NCBI RefSeq assembly: GCF_900182655.1
Contig: NZ_FXTC01000007.1
Location: 186,001-250,000 of the forward strand
DNA from: Chryseobacterium rhizoplanae
GTDB lineage: Bacteria; Bacteroidota; Bacteroidia; Flavobacteriales; Weeksellaceae
Direction: 5' to 3'
Length of the DNA: 64,000 bases
In this document: in pieces, positions 36,270 through 43,865 of the stretch
Numbering within the stretch: position 1 is the first letter of the stretch
How the letters are laid out: each line of letters starts with the position of its first letter
The notes under the pieces: model-generated
What the model was told of the DNA's origin: nothing
Database searches by the model: none
The model's input: the letters and a program-made list of their open reading frames with translations, nothing else
Made by a program: the position numbers and the translations under genes

Positions 36270-36324
36270 TAACAGTGCAGCGATCTAACAATTGATCAAT
36301 AATTGCTACATGGCTACACTGTTA
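36270..36324. other. Inverted repeat in the ACP-ketosynthase spacer
   Basis: TAACAGTGCAGC (36270-36281) and GCTACACTGTTA (36313-36324) are inverted with one mismatch, around a 31-nt loop. The sequence just after the right arm (ACACTGTTAGATTGTTA) recurs with few changes at 36651-36671, on the other side of the ACP gene. Confidence 0.5.
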
Positions 36325-36339
36325 GATTGTTATATTAAT

Positions 36340-36597
36340 TTATTTCGTTCTGTTGTCTTCGATGAATTTTGCCATCGTGTCAATAGATTGAAAGATTTCC
36401 TTTCCTTTTTTAGGATCAGCTAATTTTATTCCGTAGTCTTTATCAAGAAGAACGATCAGTTCCAAAGCGTCAATAGAATCCAGTCCCAATCCTCCTCCGA
36501 ACAATGGATCAGTATCTTTGATTTCTTCTACAGATACATCTTCAAGATTAAGAACTTCAATAATTTTGTGTTTCAATTCTGTTTTTAAGTTTTCCAT
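36340..36597 (-). CDS. Acyl carrier protein (second of the locus)
   Basis: This 85-aa carrier has the phosphopantetheinylation Ser in GLGLDSIDALELIVLLDK (about residue 41). It sits between the half-ketosynthase gene and the KS/CLF pair, and probably carries their substrate. The other ACP (20627-20881) has a GLDSLD motif, so each block of the locus has its own carrier. Confidence 0.93.
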   Translation of the reverse strand: MENLKTELKHKIIEVLNLEDVSVEEIKDTDPLFGGGLGLDSIDALELIVLLDKDYGIKLADPKKGKEIFQSIDTMAKFIEDNRTK

Positions 36598-36672
36598 AAT
36601 TAAGTTGGTTTATCAGTGCTTCAGTATATCATTAAGATCATTATATCATCACACTGTTATATTGTTACATTT

Positions 36673-37212
36673 TTATAAGGTTAGCAAATATACAAAAGCT
36701 TTGTAATTTTCCTGATACAATTCCACCCAGCCGCACAATACTTTGTCAGCCTTTCCGGACAGCAGGATTTGTTCTGAATAATCGGTTAAAAAATTTTCGT
36801 CAAATTCATCCAAAACAAAAAAAGCATTTTCTGTCTGCATTTTGTGTTTAATGCTGATTTCACCTACACAGATATTAGGAAGAGTGTAGACAAAAACGGC
36901 CGGACTCGGATAGAAGTTATCCTGATCATTGATGCTTTCCTGATATTTGAAATCTGTATCCAGACTGGAAGATCTGTTAGCAAAAACGATGGCGGTTCTG
37001 CTGTGATCTTCATCTTTCAAAATGGTTTCAGCGGAAAGAAAGGCCAGTTTACTCAGCTGATCCATTTTATGAAACTTGGGATAGCTTAGGTCTAAACTTT
37101 TATAGGCTTCTTTGGCAAATTCTTGAAATGTTTCGCCAGGGCTTTCAAAAATAAGATTTCCGTCAACTATTATTTTTGAATGTTCTATGGTGCAGATGTT
37201 TGTTTTCTTCAT
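36673..37212 (-). CDS. Half-length ketosynthase-like protein
   Basis: The protein has 179 aa from ATG 37212 ([16 protein letters not shown]); an upstream extension of the frame overlaps the next gene. It looks like an isolated N-terminal thiolase half: a helix with [17 protein letters not shown], a strand [15 protein letters not shown], then the region where a ketosynthase carries its Cys, here [15 protein letters not shown]. Neither catalytic His can be identified. It is small for the family, but its conserved place between KS and ACP genes argues against a fragment. A structural partner role is inferred. Confidence 0.7.
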   Translation of the reverse strand: MKKTNICTIEHSKIIVDGNLIFESPGETFQEFAKEAYKSLDLSYPKFHKMDQLSKLAFLSAETILKDEDHSRTAIVFANRSSSLDTDFKYQESINDQDNFYPSPAVFVYTLPNICVGEISIKHKMQTENAFFVLDEFDENFLTDYSEQILLSGKADKVLCGWVELYQENYKAFVYLLTL

Positions 37213-37222
37213 GACGCTCATT

Positions 37223-38380
37223 TTAACATTTTTCCAGCACAACAGCTGCATTGCATCCACCAAAACCTGAAGCTGTCTTCAGAAGGTATCTTACAGCTGC
37301 AGATTGGTTTTCTGTGATGATATTCAAAGGCTGGGTTACTCCCATTTCTTCAAAATTCTTTGAGGGAAGCAGTGTGTTATGAAGGGCACTTTCCATAGAA
37401 ATAATGCTTTCAAGTAGTCCTGACGCTCCCAGACAATGTCCGTAATAGCCTTTCATACTGTTGAGTGGGACGTTTTGAAGTTCCATTCTGTTGAAGGCAA
37501 TAGCTTCCATTTCGTCGTTATATAAAGTCGCCGTTCCGTGGGCAGAAATAAAATCAATCTGTTTTGAAGAAACTTTCGCTTCCGTCATTGCATTTCTGAT
37601 ACTGGCATACAAACCGTCACCCGTTCTTGAAGGTCCGGAAATATGGTTGGCATCATTCACTGCAGAATCTCCCAGGACTTTAAATCTGAATTTTTCATTT
37701 TGTGAGATTCTTCCTTCGTCAGAATGACAGCTGGTTACATAGACAGCTGCTGCGGCTTCACCGATATTAATCCCGTCTCTGTTTTTATCATAAGGCTTGC
37801 ATGGCCCTGATCCTATAGCCTGAAATGAATTGAATCCTGAAATAACAAATTCAGAAAGTTCATCCCCCGCAATAATGAAAGCATCTTTATACTTTCCTGC
37901 CTGAATCATATTCTTTGCCACTGCAATCGCCATTACTCCTGAAACACAGGCATTGGAAACAACAATAGGCTTTGTTGTGAATCCAAAGAAATCTGCTGTT
38001 TTCTGCGCTAGTTTTGATAAATAAACGCCTTCCGGTAATTCAGACTGGTTTTTTAACAGGCTGATATTTCCTTTTGTTGTTGAAAGGATAAAAGCGGTGT
38101 CATCTGATGGGGTATGTTTTTCAACAAGAGGCCTTAAGCTTAAAAGAAGCATCTTTTCAAGTCTTGTGAAATCGATGGTATTCTGAGCAAAGAATCTATT
38201 AAATTCTTCATTCAGTTTTTCAGAATCAATCATGGAGGCATAAAAAGCATCCTGATTGTCTATGATTTTATGTAAAGCAACTCCGGATCTTCCTTCCAAA
38301 AGTGCCTTCCAGTTAGCATCTGCTGTGAATCCCAGCGGAGTTACACAGTTGTAATCTGTGATGTAGACTTCTTTCCTCAT
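37223..38380 (-). CDS. Beta-ketoacyl-ACP synthase carrying an in-frame dispersed repeat
   Basis: This 385-aa protein has a complete triad: Cys145 ([10 protein letters not shown]), His in [11 protein letters not shown] and His in [10 protein letters not shown]. Nucleotides 37705-37729 are the 25-bp dispersed repeat also found at 4488-4512; it encodes CHSDEGRIS at about residues 218-226, in a surface loop between [10 protein letters not shown] and [14 protein letters not shown]. Frame and catalytic residues are intact, so the enzyme is probably active. It overlaps the thioesterase gene by four bases. Confidence 0.92.
   Translation of the reverse strand: MRKEVYITDYNCVTPLGFTADANWKALLEGRSGVALHKIIDNQDAFYASMIDSEKLNEEFNRFFAQNTIDFTRLEKMLLLSLRPLVEKHTPSDDTAFILSTTKGNISLLKNQSELPEGVYLSKLAQKTADFFGFTTKPIVVSNACVSGVMAIAVAKNMIQAGKYKDAFIIAGDELSEFVISGFNSFQAIGSGPCKPYDKNRDGINIGEAAAAVYVTSCHSDEGRISQNEKFRFKVLGDSAVNDANHISGPSRTGDGLYASIRNAMTEAKVSSKQIDFISAHGTATLYNDEMEAIAFNRMELQNVPLNSMKGYYGHCLGASGLLESIISMESALHNTLLPSKNFEEMGVTQPLNIITENQSAAVRYLLKTASGFGGCNAAVVLEKC
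37705..37729. repeat. 25-bp dispersed repeat arm inside a ketosynthase gene
   Basis: Identical over all 25 bases to 4488-4512 and two mismatches from 33931-33955. Only the right arm is present here; the left unit is absent. Confidence 0.9.
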
Positions 38381-38805
38381 AATAATCCCATTTTATCTTT
38401 CCAGTTTTGAAAAAATTCCGGATTGTATAGGCATAAGCTTCCGTTACTGTCCAGAAATACCTGGATGGTTTCTCCGCTGCATACCAATTGATCTTCCTTG
38501 TTGAAGATTTCATATCTGTATATCAGCTTGGCAGATATTGAATTTACATAAGTTGTTACAATTCTGAAAGTTTCTCCATATTTTAAAGGAAGAAAATGCT
38601 CACAGGTACTTTTTACAATAGGCGTTACAAATCCTGCATTCTGAATATCAAGATAGGTTAAGCCGTGCTGACGTCCGAAAGCTTCTCTTCCGTCTTCAAA
38701 ATAAACGATATAATGCCCATGCCAGACAATTCCCAGCGGATCTGTCTCATTGAACCGTACTCTTACTTCTTCAGTACATGTTAGTATATTTTCTTTAGAC
38801 TGCAT
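38377..38805 (-). CDS. YbgC/FadM-type acyl thioesterase (4HBT hotdog)
   Basis: This 142-aa protein has VRFNETDPLGIVWHGHYIVYFEDGREAF, the 4-hydroxybenzoyl-CoA thioesterase active site with catalytic Asp in TDPLG and the H.HY..YFE.GR..F pattern. It hydrolyses acyl-CoA or acyl-ACP. In the pathway it could release the finished polyene acid or edit stalled chains. It overlaps the ketosynthase gene by four bases and follows the ABC permease by 76 nt. Confidence 0.87.
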   Translation of the reverse strand: MQSKENILTCTEEVRVRFNETDPLGIVWHGHYIVYFEDGREAFGRQHGLTYLDIQNAGFVTPIVKSTCEHFLPLKYGETFRIVTTYVNSISAKLIYRYEIFNKEDQLVCSGETIQVFLDSNGSLCLYNPEFFQNWKDKMGLL

Positions 38806-38881
38806 TTTGTTTTCTTCCGGAATTTTTATTGTTTTTTTTGGCCGTCAGGAAACTCCTGGTAATATTTGTCATAAAAATAAA

Positions 38882-40150
38882 TTAAATATTTTGGAGCTTT
38901 CTTTCGTAAAAAATAGAAATTGCTACGGTGGCAAAGTAAAATAATAATAAGAACAGTAGTTCTTTAGCTATTCCTCCAATTCCACTATTTCTTAAAATAA
39001 TATCATAGTAAGCATTCAATCCCCAGTTCATGGGAGAGAATTTCGCTATAGTCTGCATGAATTCCGGCATTAAAAATACGGGAACCCAGATTCCGCCGAT
39101 AGCAGCCAAAACCACTACAGATGTTGCACCAAATGGAGCAGACTGTTCCTGAGTATCAGCAATAGTTCCTAATAAAACTCCAAATCCAATAGCTGCCAAC
39201 CCTGCGAACAGTGTTACGATCAATAGCTGGAACATCTTCCCGGATACATCAAAAGCCGGAAGATCCATATAAGGGAAAAGATAAATTCCCACTGCAACCA
39301 TCAGTAAAAACTGAATGATACAGATAATAAGATAGGTAAATGTTTTGCCTAAAATATGGACAAAATACGGCGTAGGGCTTATTCTCGCTCTTACACTTGT
39401 TCCCTGGCTTTTTTCCTTTACCAGATTGATGGATAAAGGAACTACAATAAAGAAGATCGCAAAAAGAGTCCAGGCAGGAACGTTGTGCTGAACAGAATTC
39501 GGCATGACGTCCATTGCGCCTTTCTTTGGTGTGATTTCCTTAAAGCTTATCAGGTTTTTATTTTCATCAAGATTTTCTGTTGTTCCCAGTTGCTCCTGGA
39601 ATGCTTTGTAAATCTTTTTATTTTCAATCTCAAAAACCATTTTGTTGACAGAATTCATCACTGAGTTTTTGAATCCGGCATTGGTAGCAGGGTCAAAGTA
39701 CAAATGAATTTCTTTGGCCTTTGGAGCTGCTGTTTTTACTTTTGCCGAATCTCCTTCCAGTCCGAATGAACTTACAATGGTCTGAACTTTAGAATCAATA
39801 TTGGAATTTAAATCTTTCGTTAAATTATCAGGAATGACGATCGCCATCTGGTAATCTCCCGAAAAAACAGCATCCTGAGCAGATTTTTCATTGAAATTAG
39901 TCAACAGCTGGAATGTTTTGCTGTTTTCCAGCTCTGCTTTTATATTTTTTGAAACCTCAGATTTATCCTGATCAATAAAAATGATCGGAATTTTTGATCC
40001 TTCAAGGTTTTTAAAGGTAGAATCCTGAATAAGGGTAATGGTTACAATCAAAAGCAAAGGCATCACAAAGATGATGACAATTCCTCCGATATCTCTTTTC
40101 AGCAGAAGAATTTCTTTAATAAAGCTTCTCCACAGTTTATACAACAACAT
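38882..40150 (-). CDS. ABC-2 type transporter permease
   Basis: This 422-aa protein has an N-terminal transmembrane helix (IVIIFVMPLLLIVTITL), a large extracytoplasmic domain of about 190 residues, then five C-terminal helices beginning PAWTLFAIFFIVVPLSINLVKEK. This architecture fits ABC-2/DUF3533-like exporters of lipids or drugs. It overlaps its ATPase gene by 14 nt. The probable cargo is the pigment or a precursor across the inner membrane. Confidence 0.88.
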   Translation of the reverse strand: MLLYKLWRSFIKEILLLKRDIGGIVIIFVMPLLLIVTITLIQDSTFKNLEGSKIPIIFIDQDKSEVSKNIKAELENSKTFQLLTNFNEKSAQDAVFSGDYQMAIVIPDNLTKDLNSNIDSKVQTIVSSFGLEGDSAKVKTAAPKAKEIHLYFDPATNAGFKNSVMNSVNKMVFEIENKKIYKAFQEQLGTTENLDENKNLISFKEITPKKGAMDVMPNSVQHNVPAWTLFAIFFIVVPLSINLVKEKSQGTSVRARISPTPYFVHILGKTFTYLIICIIQFLLMVAVGIYLFPYMDLPAFDVSGKMFQLLIVTLFAGLAAIGFGVLLGTIADTQEQSAPFGATSVVVLAAIGGIWVPVFLMPEFMQTIAKFSPMNWGLNAYYDIILRNSGIGGIAKELLFLLLFYFATVAISIFYERKLQNI

Positions 40151-40895
40151 CTCTTAATTCTTTTCCGGTTAATGAAATGAAAACATCTTCAAGGTTTTCA
40201 GCGCTTGCTACTCTGTTCACCAATTCTTCAGGAGTTCCTACTGCATGGATCTTTCCATGGTCTATAATGGCAATTTTTGTACAGAATTCTTCTGCTTCCG
40301 AAAGGTGATGGGAAGTATAAATAATGCAGGTGCCCTGTTTATTTAAATCTAAAAGATAGTCAATAATTGCTTTTTTAGACTGAACATCAACTCCTACGGT
40401 TGGCTCATCTAAGAATAGAACTTTAGGATTGTGAAGCGTTCCGGCGATGAGGTTGCATCGGCGTTTCATTCCCCCTGAAAATTGTCCTACCTGTTTGTTG
40501 GCAAATTTTGAAAGCCCCATGATTTCCAGAGATTCATCAATTACCTTTTTAAGCTGGTTATGCTTTAAGCCATACAGACTTCCAAAAAACATCAGGTTTT
40601 CTTTGGCTGTAAGCGTTGGGTATAATGCATATTCCTGAGGTACAATTCCAATAATCTGTCTTATTTTAAATCCATCCTTGTGTGGGGATAAGCCATTGAT
40701 TGTAAATTGTCCAGAAGTAGGTTTTATTAGTCCCGAAAGCATGGAAATTAAAGTTGTTTTTCCTGCTCCATTGGGTCCGAGAATTCCATAAATTTCATTT
40801 TTGCTGATATTCAAAGAGATATCATTTACAGAAAACTCATCAGAATTTTTGTACTTCTTATACAGGTTTTTGATCTCGATCATATTTTCTGCCAT
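40137..40895 (-). CDS. ABC transporter ATP-binding protein
   Basis: This 252-aa ATPase has Walker A GPNGAGKTT, a Q-loop in IVPQEYALYPTLT, signature FSGGMKRR, Walker B VLFLDEPTVGVD and switch His in YTSHHLSEAE. It partners the overlapping permease gene to form an ABC-2 exporter. It lies 1 nt after the BtrH-like gene. Confidence 0.94.
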   Translation of the reverse strand: MAENMIEIKNLYKKYKNSDEFSVNDISLNISKNEIYGILGPNGAGKTTLISMLSGLIKPTSGQFTINGLSPHKDGFKIRQIIGIVPQEYALYPTLTAKENLMFFGSLYGLKHNQLKKVIDESLEIMGLSKFANKQVGQFSGGMKRRCNLIAGTLHNPKVLFLDEPTVGVDVQSKKAIIDYLLDLNKQGTCIIYTSHHLSEAEEFCTKIAIIDHGKIHAVGTPEELVNRVASAENLEDVFISLTGKELRDVVV

Positions 40896-40896
40896 A

Positions 40897-41892
40897 TCAG
40901 ATCGCTTTTCTCAGTTTTTTATAGAAAGCTTCTTCCAGATCTGCAATATGCAGCATCGTTTTTGAAAGTTCATTGTAGATATTACTTTTTGAGTTTCTGT
41001 TTTTATACACTCTGGCAATATCCACGGCAAAGTCTCGCCAAAGGTCACCAATAGCAGTGATTTCTTTGGATAATTCTTTTAATTCATCATTTTTAAGAAT
41101 CACAGATGCTTCCTGAAGAAAGGCTCCGTAGATAAATCTGAAACCTCCACCTCCGGTTCCGATTTCTTCCTGCATTCTGATGAGCTGTCCCAAATAATGG
41201 TTGGTTACTTTCGTTCCTTTCTTTTCTGCCCATTTCGGGATGCTTTTTGCGACCCATCTCATGGCTTTTACCCCGATAAGCGGTACAGGAGCCAGCATGT
41301 TTTTGCAGGTATCTTTGATCCCTTTTTTGATGGCTGCTTCAAGGTTTACATTTTCCGGAACATAAACAGGGTAGTACATATGTCCTTTTGGAGGAAGCGC
41401 TCCTTTGGCGTATCTTACTTTTTCCAGTTCTGCTTCGGAAAGGGAAGTGGTATAATCCATCACAGGATCACTGATAAGGAATTTCCCGTCTTCTTTTCCA
41501 TACACCACAAGATTGTGGGCATTGAAGTGGAATTTATATTCTTCAGGGAAATAGGTAAGGTTGAAAACGCCTACCTGAAGTCCTGTTGGGATATTTTGTT
41601 CCAGATTTCTTTCAAGAGCCTTTTGGGCATCTTTAGGATTTGAGAATTTTTCTCTTTTGATTTTAATTCCTAATCTTTTCGCTGCTTTGCTGAAAATAGC
41701 ACCCGGCATCGGACGATAGCTGAAGCCCGGAGCAAAATTCACCTTTAAAAAGGGAAGATAGACAAAAAACAATCCGGAACCGATCCCGAAGATCATGGGC
41801 TCACTTAGTTTCAGGCCTTTATTAAGCAGTAGATTAGAAGCAACACCGTTTTCGCAATGCGCAGTCTGATGGTGTTCAAAGTTTAATTTCAT
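40897..41892 (-). CDS. BtrH-like papain-fold acyltransferase/protease
   Basis: The protein has 331 aa from ATG 41892 (MKLNFEHHQ); a further ATG at 41913 adds seven residues. The N-terminal BtrH domain shows a papain-like set: Cys13 in AHCENGVASNLL, His126 in FNAHNLVVYGKEDG and Asp142 in LISDPVMDY. A DUF4872-like helical C-terminus follows (about 190-331). BtrH of butirosin synthesis moves an acyl group from a carrier protein to an acceptor. Between ABC and HTH-like genes of a pigment operon, this enzyme is a candidate for joining the polyene acid to its acceptor; that role is inferred. Confidence 0.8.
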   Translation of the reverse strand: MKLNFEHHQTAHCENGVASNLLLNKGLKLSEPMIFGIGSGLFFVYLPFLKVNFAPGFSYRPMPGAIFSKAAKRLGIKIKREKFSNPKDAQKALERNLEQNIPTGLQVGVFNLTYFPEEYKFHFNAHNLVVYGKEDGKFLISDPVMDYTTSLSEAELEKVRYAKGALPPKGHMYYPVYVPENVNLEAAIKKGIKDTCKNMLAPVPLIGVKAMRWVAKSIPKWAEKKGTKVTNHYLGQLIRMQEEIGTGGGGFRFIYGAFLQEASVILKNDELKELSKEITAIGDLWRDFAVDIARVYKNRNSKSNIYNELSKTMLHIADLEEAFYKKLRKAI

Positions 41893-41951
41893 TTGCTGAT
41901 TGTATCTTTTCATGGGGCAAATGGAACAGGCACTATATCGCCTTATTTCAT

Positions 41952-42356
41952 TTATTTCCCGTTGAAGTTTTTTAATTCATCCACTGAAATCCCGAATGCT
42001 TCGGCATATTTTTTCAGTGCAGTTTCGCTTAGTGTGTTAAATACTTTGGGCTTAAAATGTCTCTTTACCCTCCATTGCCACATTCCGACATAAGAAGAAA
42101 GGACACCCAGATCCATTTTATTCAGTTCCATAAAATATACAATAGGACTTACCTTATGATTGGCAACATTTTGTTTTGCTTCCTCAATTCTTTCATAAAT
42201 AAGTTCCATCGATTCATCCAGAGCAGCTTTCTTGGCATCCCAGCCGATACTGTTCGCTGTCGTGTAGTTGTCATTCTCATCCGTCACATACATAACTTCA
42301 GTCATGTTGGCGGATTTCAGGTTACTTTCGTCTTGAGGCAGGTCTTGTTTTTTCAT
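41952..42356 (-). CDS. Conserved 134-aa protein, HTH-like C-terminus
   Basis: This protein has a hydrophilic N-terminus (VMYVTDENDNYTTANSIGWDAKKAALDESMELI) and a C-terminal half (MELNKMDLGVLSSYVGMWQWRVKRHFKP...LKKYAEAFGISVDELKNF) that resembles an XRE-type helix-turn-helix and ends as those domains do. I remember similar proteins beside flexirubin genes but could not check. It is the first gene of the second minus-strand block, 59 nt before the BtrH-like gene. A regulator or a scaffold are both possible. Confidence 0.6.
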   Translation of the reverse strand: MKKQDLPQDESNLKSANMTEVMYVTDENDNYTTANSIGWDAKKAALDESMELIYERIEEAKQNVANHKVSPIVYFMELNKMDLGVLSSYVGMWQWRVKRHFKPKVFNTLSETALKKYAEAFGISVDELKNFNGK

Positions 42357-42666
42357 CTAAATAATGTCAATTTTTTTAGATTCCAGATGAAAAATTTTCA
42401 CCTGTTTTCTGATTCTTATAATCAGGTGGCTAAAATAGTGAAAATACATTATATGTAAATCATATTAAATCTGAGAGCGTTATCACCTTGACACAGAGGT
42501 TATATCAAAGATTATGATTACCCAATGTAATGATGTAAAATCTAATCTTATTTAACTGTTTTATAGAAAACCTTTAAGTGAAAAGTTATAGTGAAACAGA
42601 AAAGGTCCGTTTTTTTAGTTTAAAACTGTTTCTCGCTGATGATCAGAGTTTCACGAATTTTTATAA

Positions 42667-42682
42667 TGTTTCACGTGAAATA
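42667..42682. promoter_or_regulatory. parS-like ParB-binding site
   Basis: TGTTTCACGTGAAATA matches the conserved bacterial parS consensus TGTTTCACGTGAAACA at 15 of 16 positions, with an intact TTTCACGTGAAA palindromic core. It lies in non-coding DNA. Confidence 0.65.
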
Positions 42683-42800
42683 ATTCCTCTTGTGAGGATG
42701 TTTTTAATTTGTATTTTATTGATTTTCAGTTGTATTATATTGGTTTTTTTGATTTTAAATAAATAAAAAATGTTTTTTTATTGTAAAACAGTTATAGTCA

Positions 42801-42869
42801 ATTCAATAGAAGTCGCTTTAACCCACTTGCAAAAAAGAAAAAGATCAACTGGCTTTAGCCAAAACCTAT
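42801..42869. repeat. Twin-hairpin intergenic repeat, copy C
   Basis: It begins ATTCAATAGAAGTCGC; the first hairpin is decayed (AAGT.G / CCCACTT), the second module CAACTGGCTTTAGCCAAAACC is well kept. It is the most diverged of the three copies. Confidence 0.65.
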
Positions 42870-42925
42870 ATTTAAACACAAATGGTACCAATGAATTACA
42901 CAAATATTCACAAGCCCTAAGATCA

Positions 42926-42961
42926 AAAATAAAAAAGCTGCACGTTTCTGTACAGCTTTTA
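42926..42961 (-). terminator. Terminator of the darA-darB operon
   Basis: AAAAGCTG (42933-42940) pairs with CAGCTTTT (42953-42960), with two further inner pairs. On the minus strand it is followed by TTTTTATTTTT, 20 nt after the last dehydratase-like gene. Confidence 0.82.
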
Positions 42962-42981
42962 TATCTATGTTGAATTGATCT

Positions 42982-43425
42982 TTAAGATGTTACCTCCTGA
43001 ATAAACAGGTTGATTTCCGCCCTGATCAACAATTCATCATTATGAAATGTTTCACAGAAGATGTGGCAAATATTTTCAAATTGTGAAATAAGAGATGCCT
43101 TGGAAATGATTTTGTCATTCACCTTTGGAAGGGCAAATACTTCAATCTTCTTGATATTGGTAATAAACCCGATCACTTTTGTATCTGCTTCAGGATTTTC
43201 AAAGAAGCTTTGTCCAAGAATAGATGAGCAGGTCTGCGCAAGATTTTCAATTAATCCGGCTTCAGCAAATTCATTGTTGTGAACAAATATATTATCTTCT
43301 TTTATTTCAAAGGAAGTCACTACTTTTTCTTTGGTCAGTTCCAGGATATAGTCTGCCATTAGCATCGGTTCGCGATGCGGTAAAAAGTTGTGTATATTGA
43401 TGATATTCTCTTCCTTTATTTCCAT
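42982..43425 (-). CDS. ApeP-like hotdog dehydratase
   Basis: This 147-aa hotdog protein has the FabA/FabZ-like start NFLPHREPMLMADYIL and the helix segment FAEAGLIENLAQTCSSILG with a potential catalytic Glu. The His/Glu arrangement is that of ApeP-type 3-hydroxyacyl-ACP dehydratases of aryl-polyene clusters. It is the last gene of the darA-darB operon and lies beside a paralogue, probably from tandem duplication. The two may act as a heterodimer. Confidence 0.8.
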   Translation of the reverse strand: MEIKEENIINIHNFLPHREPMLMADYILELTKEKVVTSFEIKEDNIFVHNNEFAEAGLIENLAQTCSSILGQSFFENPEADTKVIGFITNIKKIEVFALPKVNDKIISKASLISQFENICHIFCETFHNDELLIRAEINLFIQEVTS

Positions 43426-43433
43426 TTACAGTT

Positions 43434-43865
43434 TTATTTTACAGCGGTTTTCATTTGAGATTTTGCAATCACTTCACCGTTCAGTTTCGTAACGATATCT
43501 ACCAGAGTTACTCCCATTACTTCATTAAGGATTGTTACTTCAGATATCAGATGATCTCCTGTTCTGGGCAGTATTTCAGCTTCAAATGATTTAATAGCTC
43601 CAATATATCCGGTGGGAGCATCTTTTCCCAGCAGATAATATTTATATCCGGTATGCAGTGCAACGCTCTGTGCCTGATGCTCAATCAGTCCCGAAGCCTG
43701 AAAAAAACCGTCCTGAATGAAAAGGTTATCTTCTTTGATCTCAAAACCGGATAAAAGATGGTTTTCAGAATATTCTGATAACTCATGCACCATCACAAAA
43801 GGAAACCGTTGCGGTATAAGGCTTTCTACAAAATCTTTATCGGAAGTCGGCAGTCTGTTTTCCAT
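43434..43865 (-). CDS. ApeP-like hotdog dehydratase, tandem paralogue
   Basis: The protein has 143 aa from ATG 43865 (MENRLPTSDKDF), which overlaps the darB stop codon by one base (TAATG); the longer frame to 43889 lies inside darB. Its layout matches the next gene: LIPQRFPFVMVHEL, SGFEIKEDNLFIQDGFFQASGLIEHQAQSVAL. In the catalytic segment the first His is replaced by Gln (PQRFPF against PHREPM in the paralogue), so this copy may be an inactive or altered partner subunit. Confidence 0.8.
   Translation of the reverse strand: MENRLPTSDKDFVESLIPQRFPFVMVHELSEYSENHLLSGFEIKEDNLFIQDGFFQASGLIEHQAQSVALHTGYKYYLLGKDAPTGYIGAIKSFEAEILPRTGDHLISEVTILNEVMGVTLVDIVTKLNGEVIAKSQMKTAVK

Larger units (their letters stand above)
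42357..42981. other. Largest gene-free gap of the pigment locus
   Basis: About 625 nt without a credible gene. It contains a small hairpin (CTGATT/AATCAG, 42409-42425), the parS-like site (42667-42682), twin-hairpin repeat copy C (42801-42869) and the terminator of the darB-side operon (42926-42961). It separates the two minus-strand operons. No TAnnTTTG box is evident for the operon starting at 42356. Confidence 0.7.

Noticed and set aside
36673..37212. Reading the half ketosynthase as a pseudogene fragment of its neighbour
   Set aside because: It has an intact frame with its own start and stop, and its sequence is not a copy of any adjacent ketosynthase.
42578..42766. 62-aa ORF in the gap beside the parS-like site
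   Set aside because: It has no ribosome-binding context, an odd composition with a low-complexity hydrophobic tail, and runs across the parS-like palindrome.
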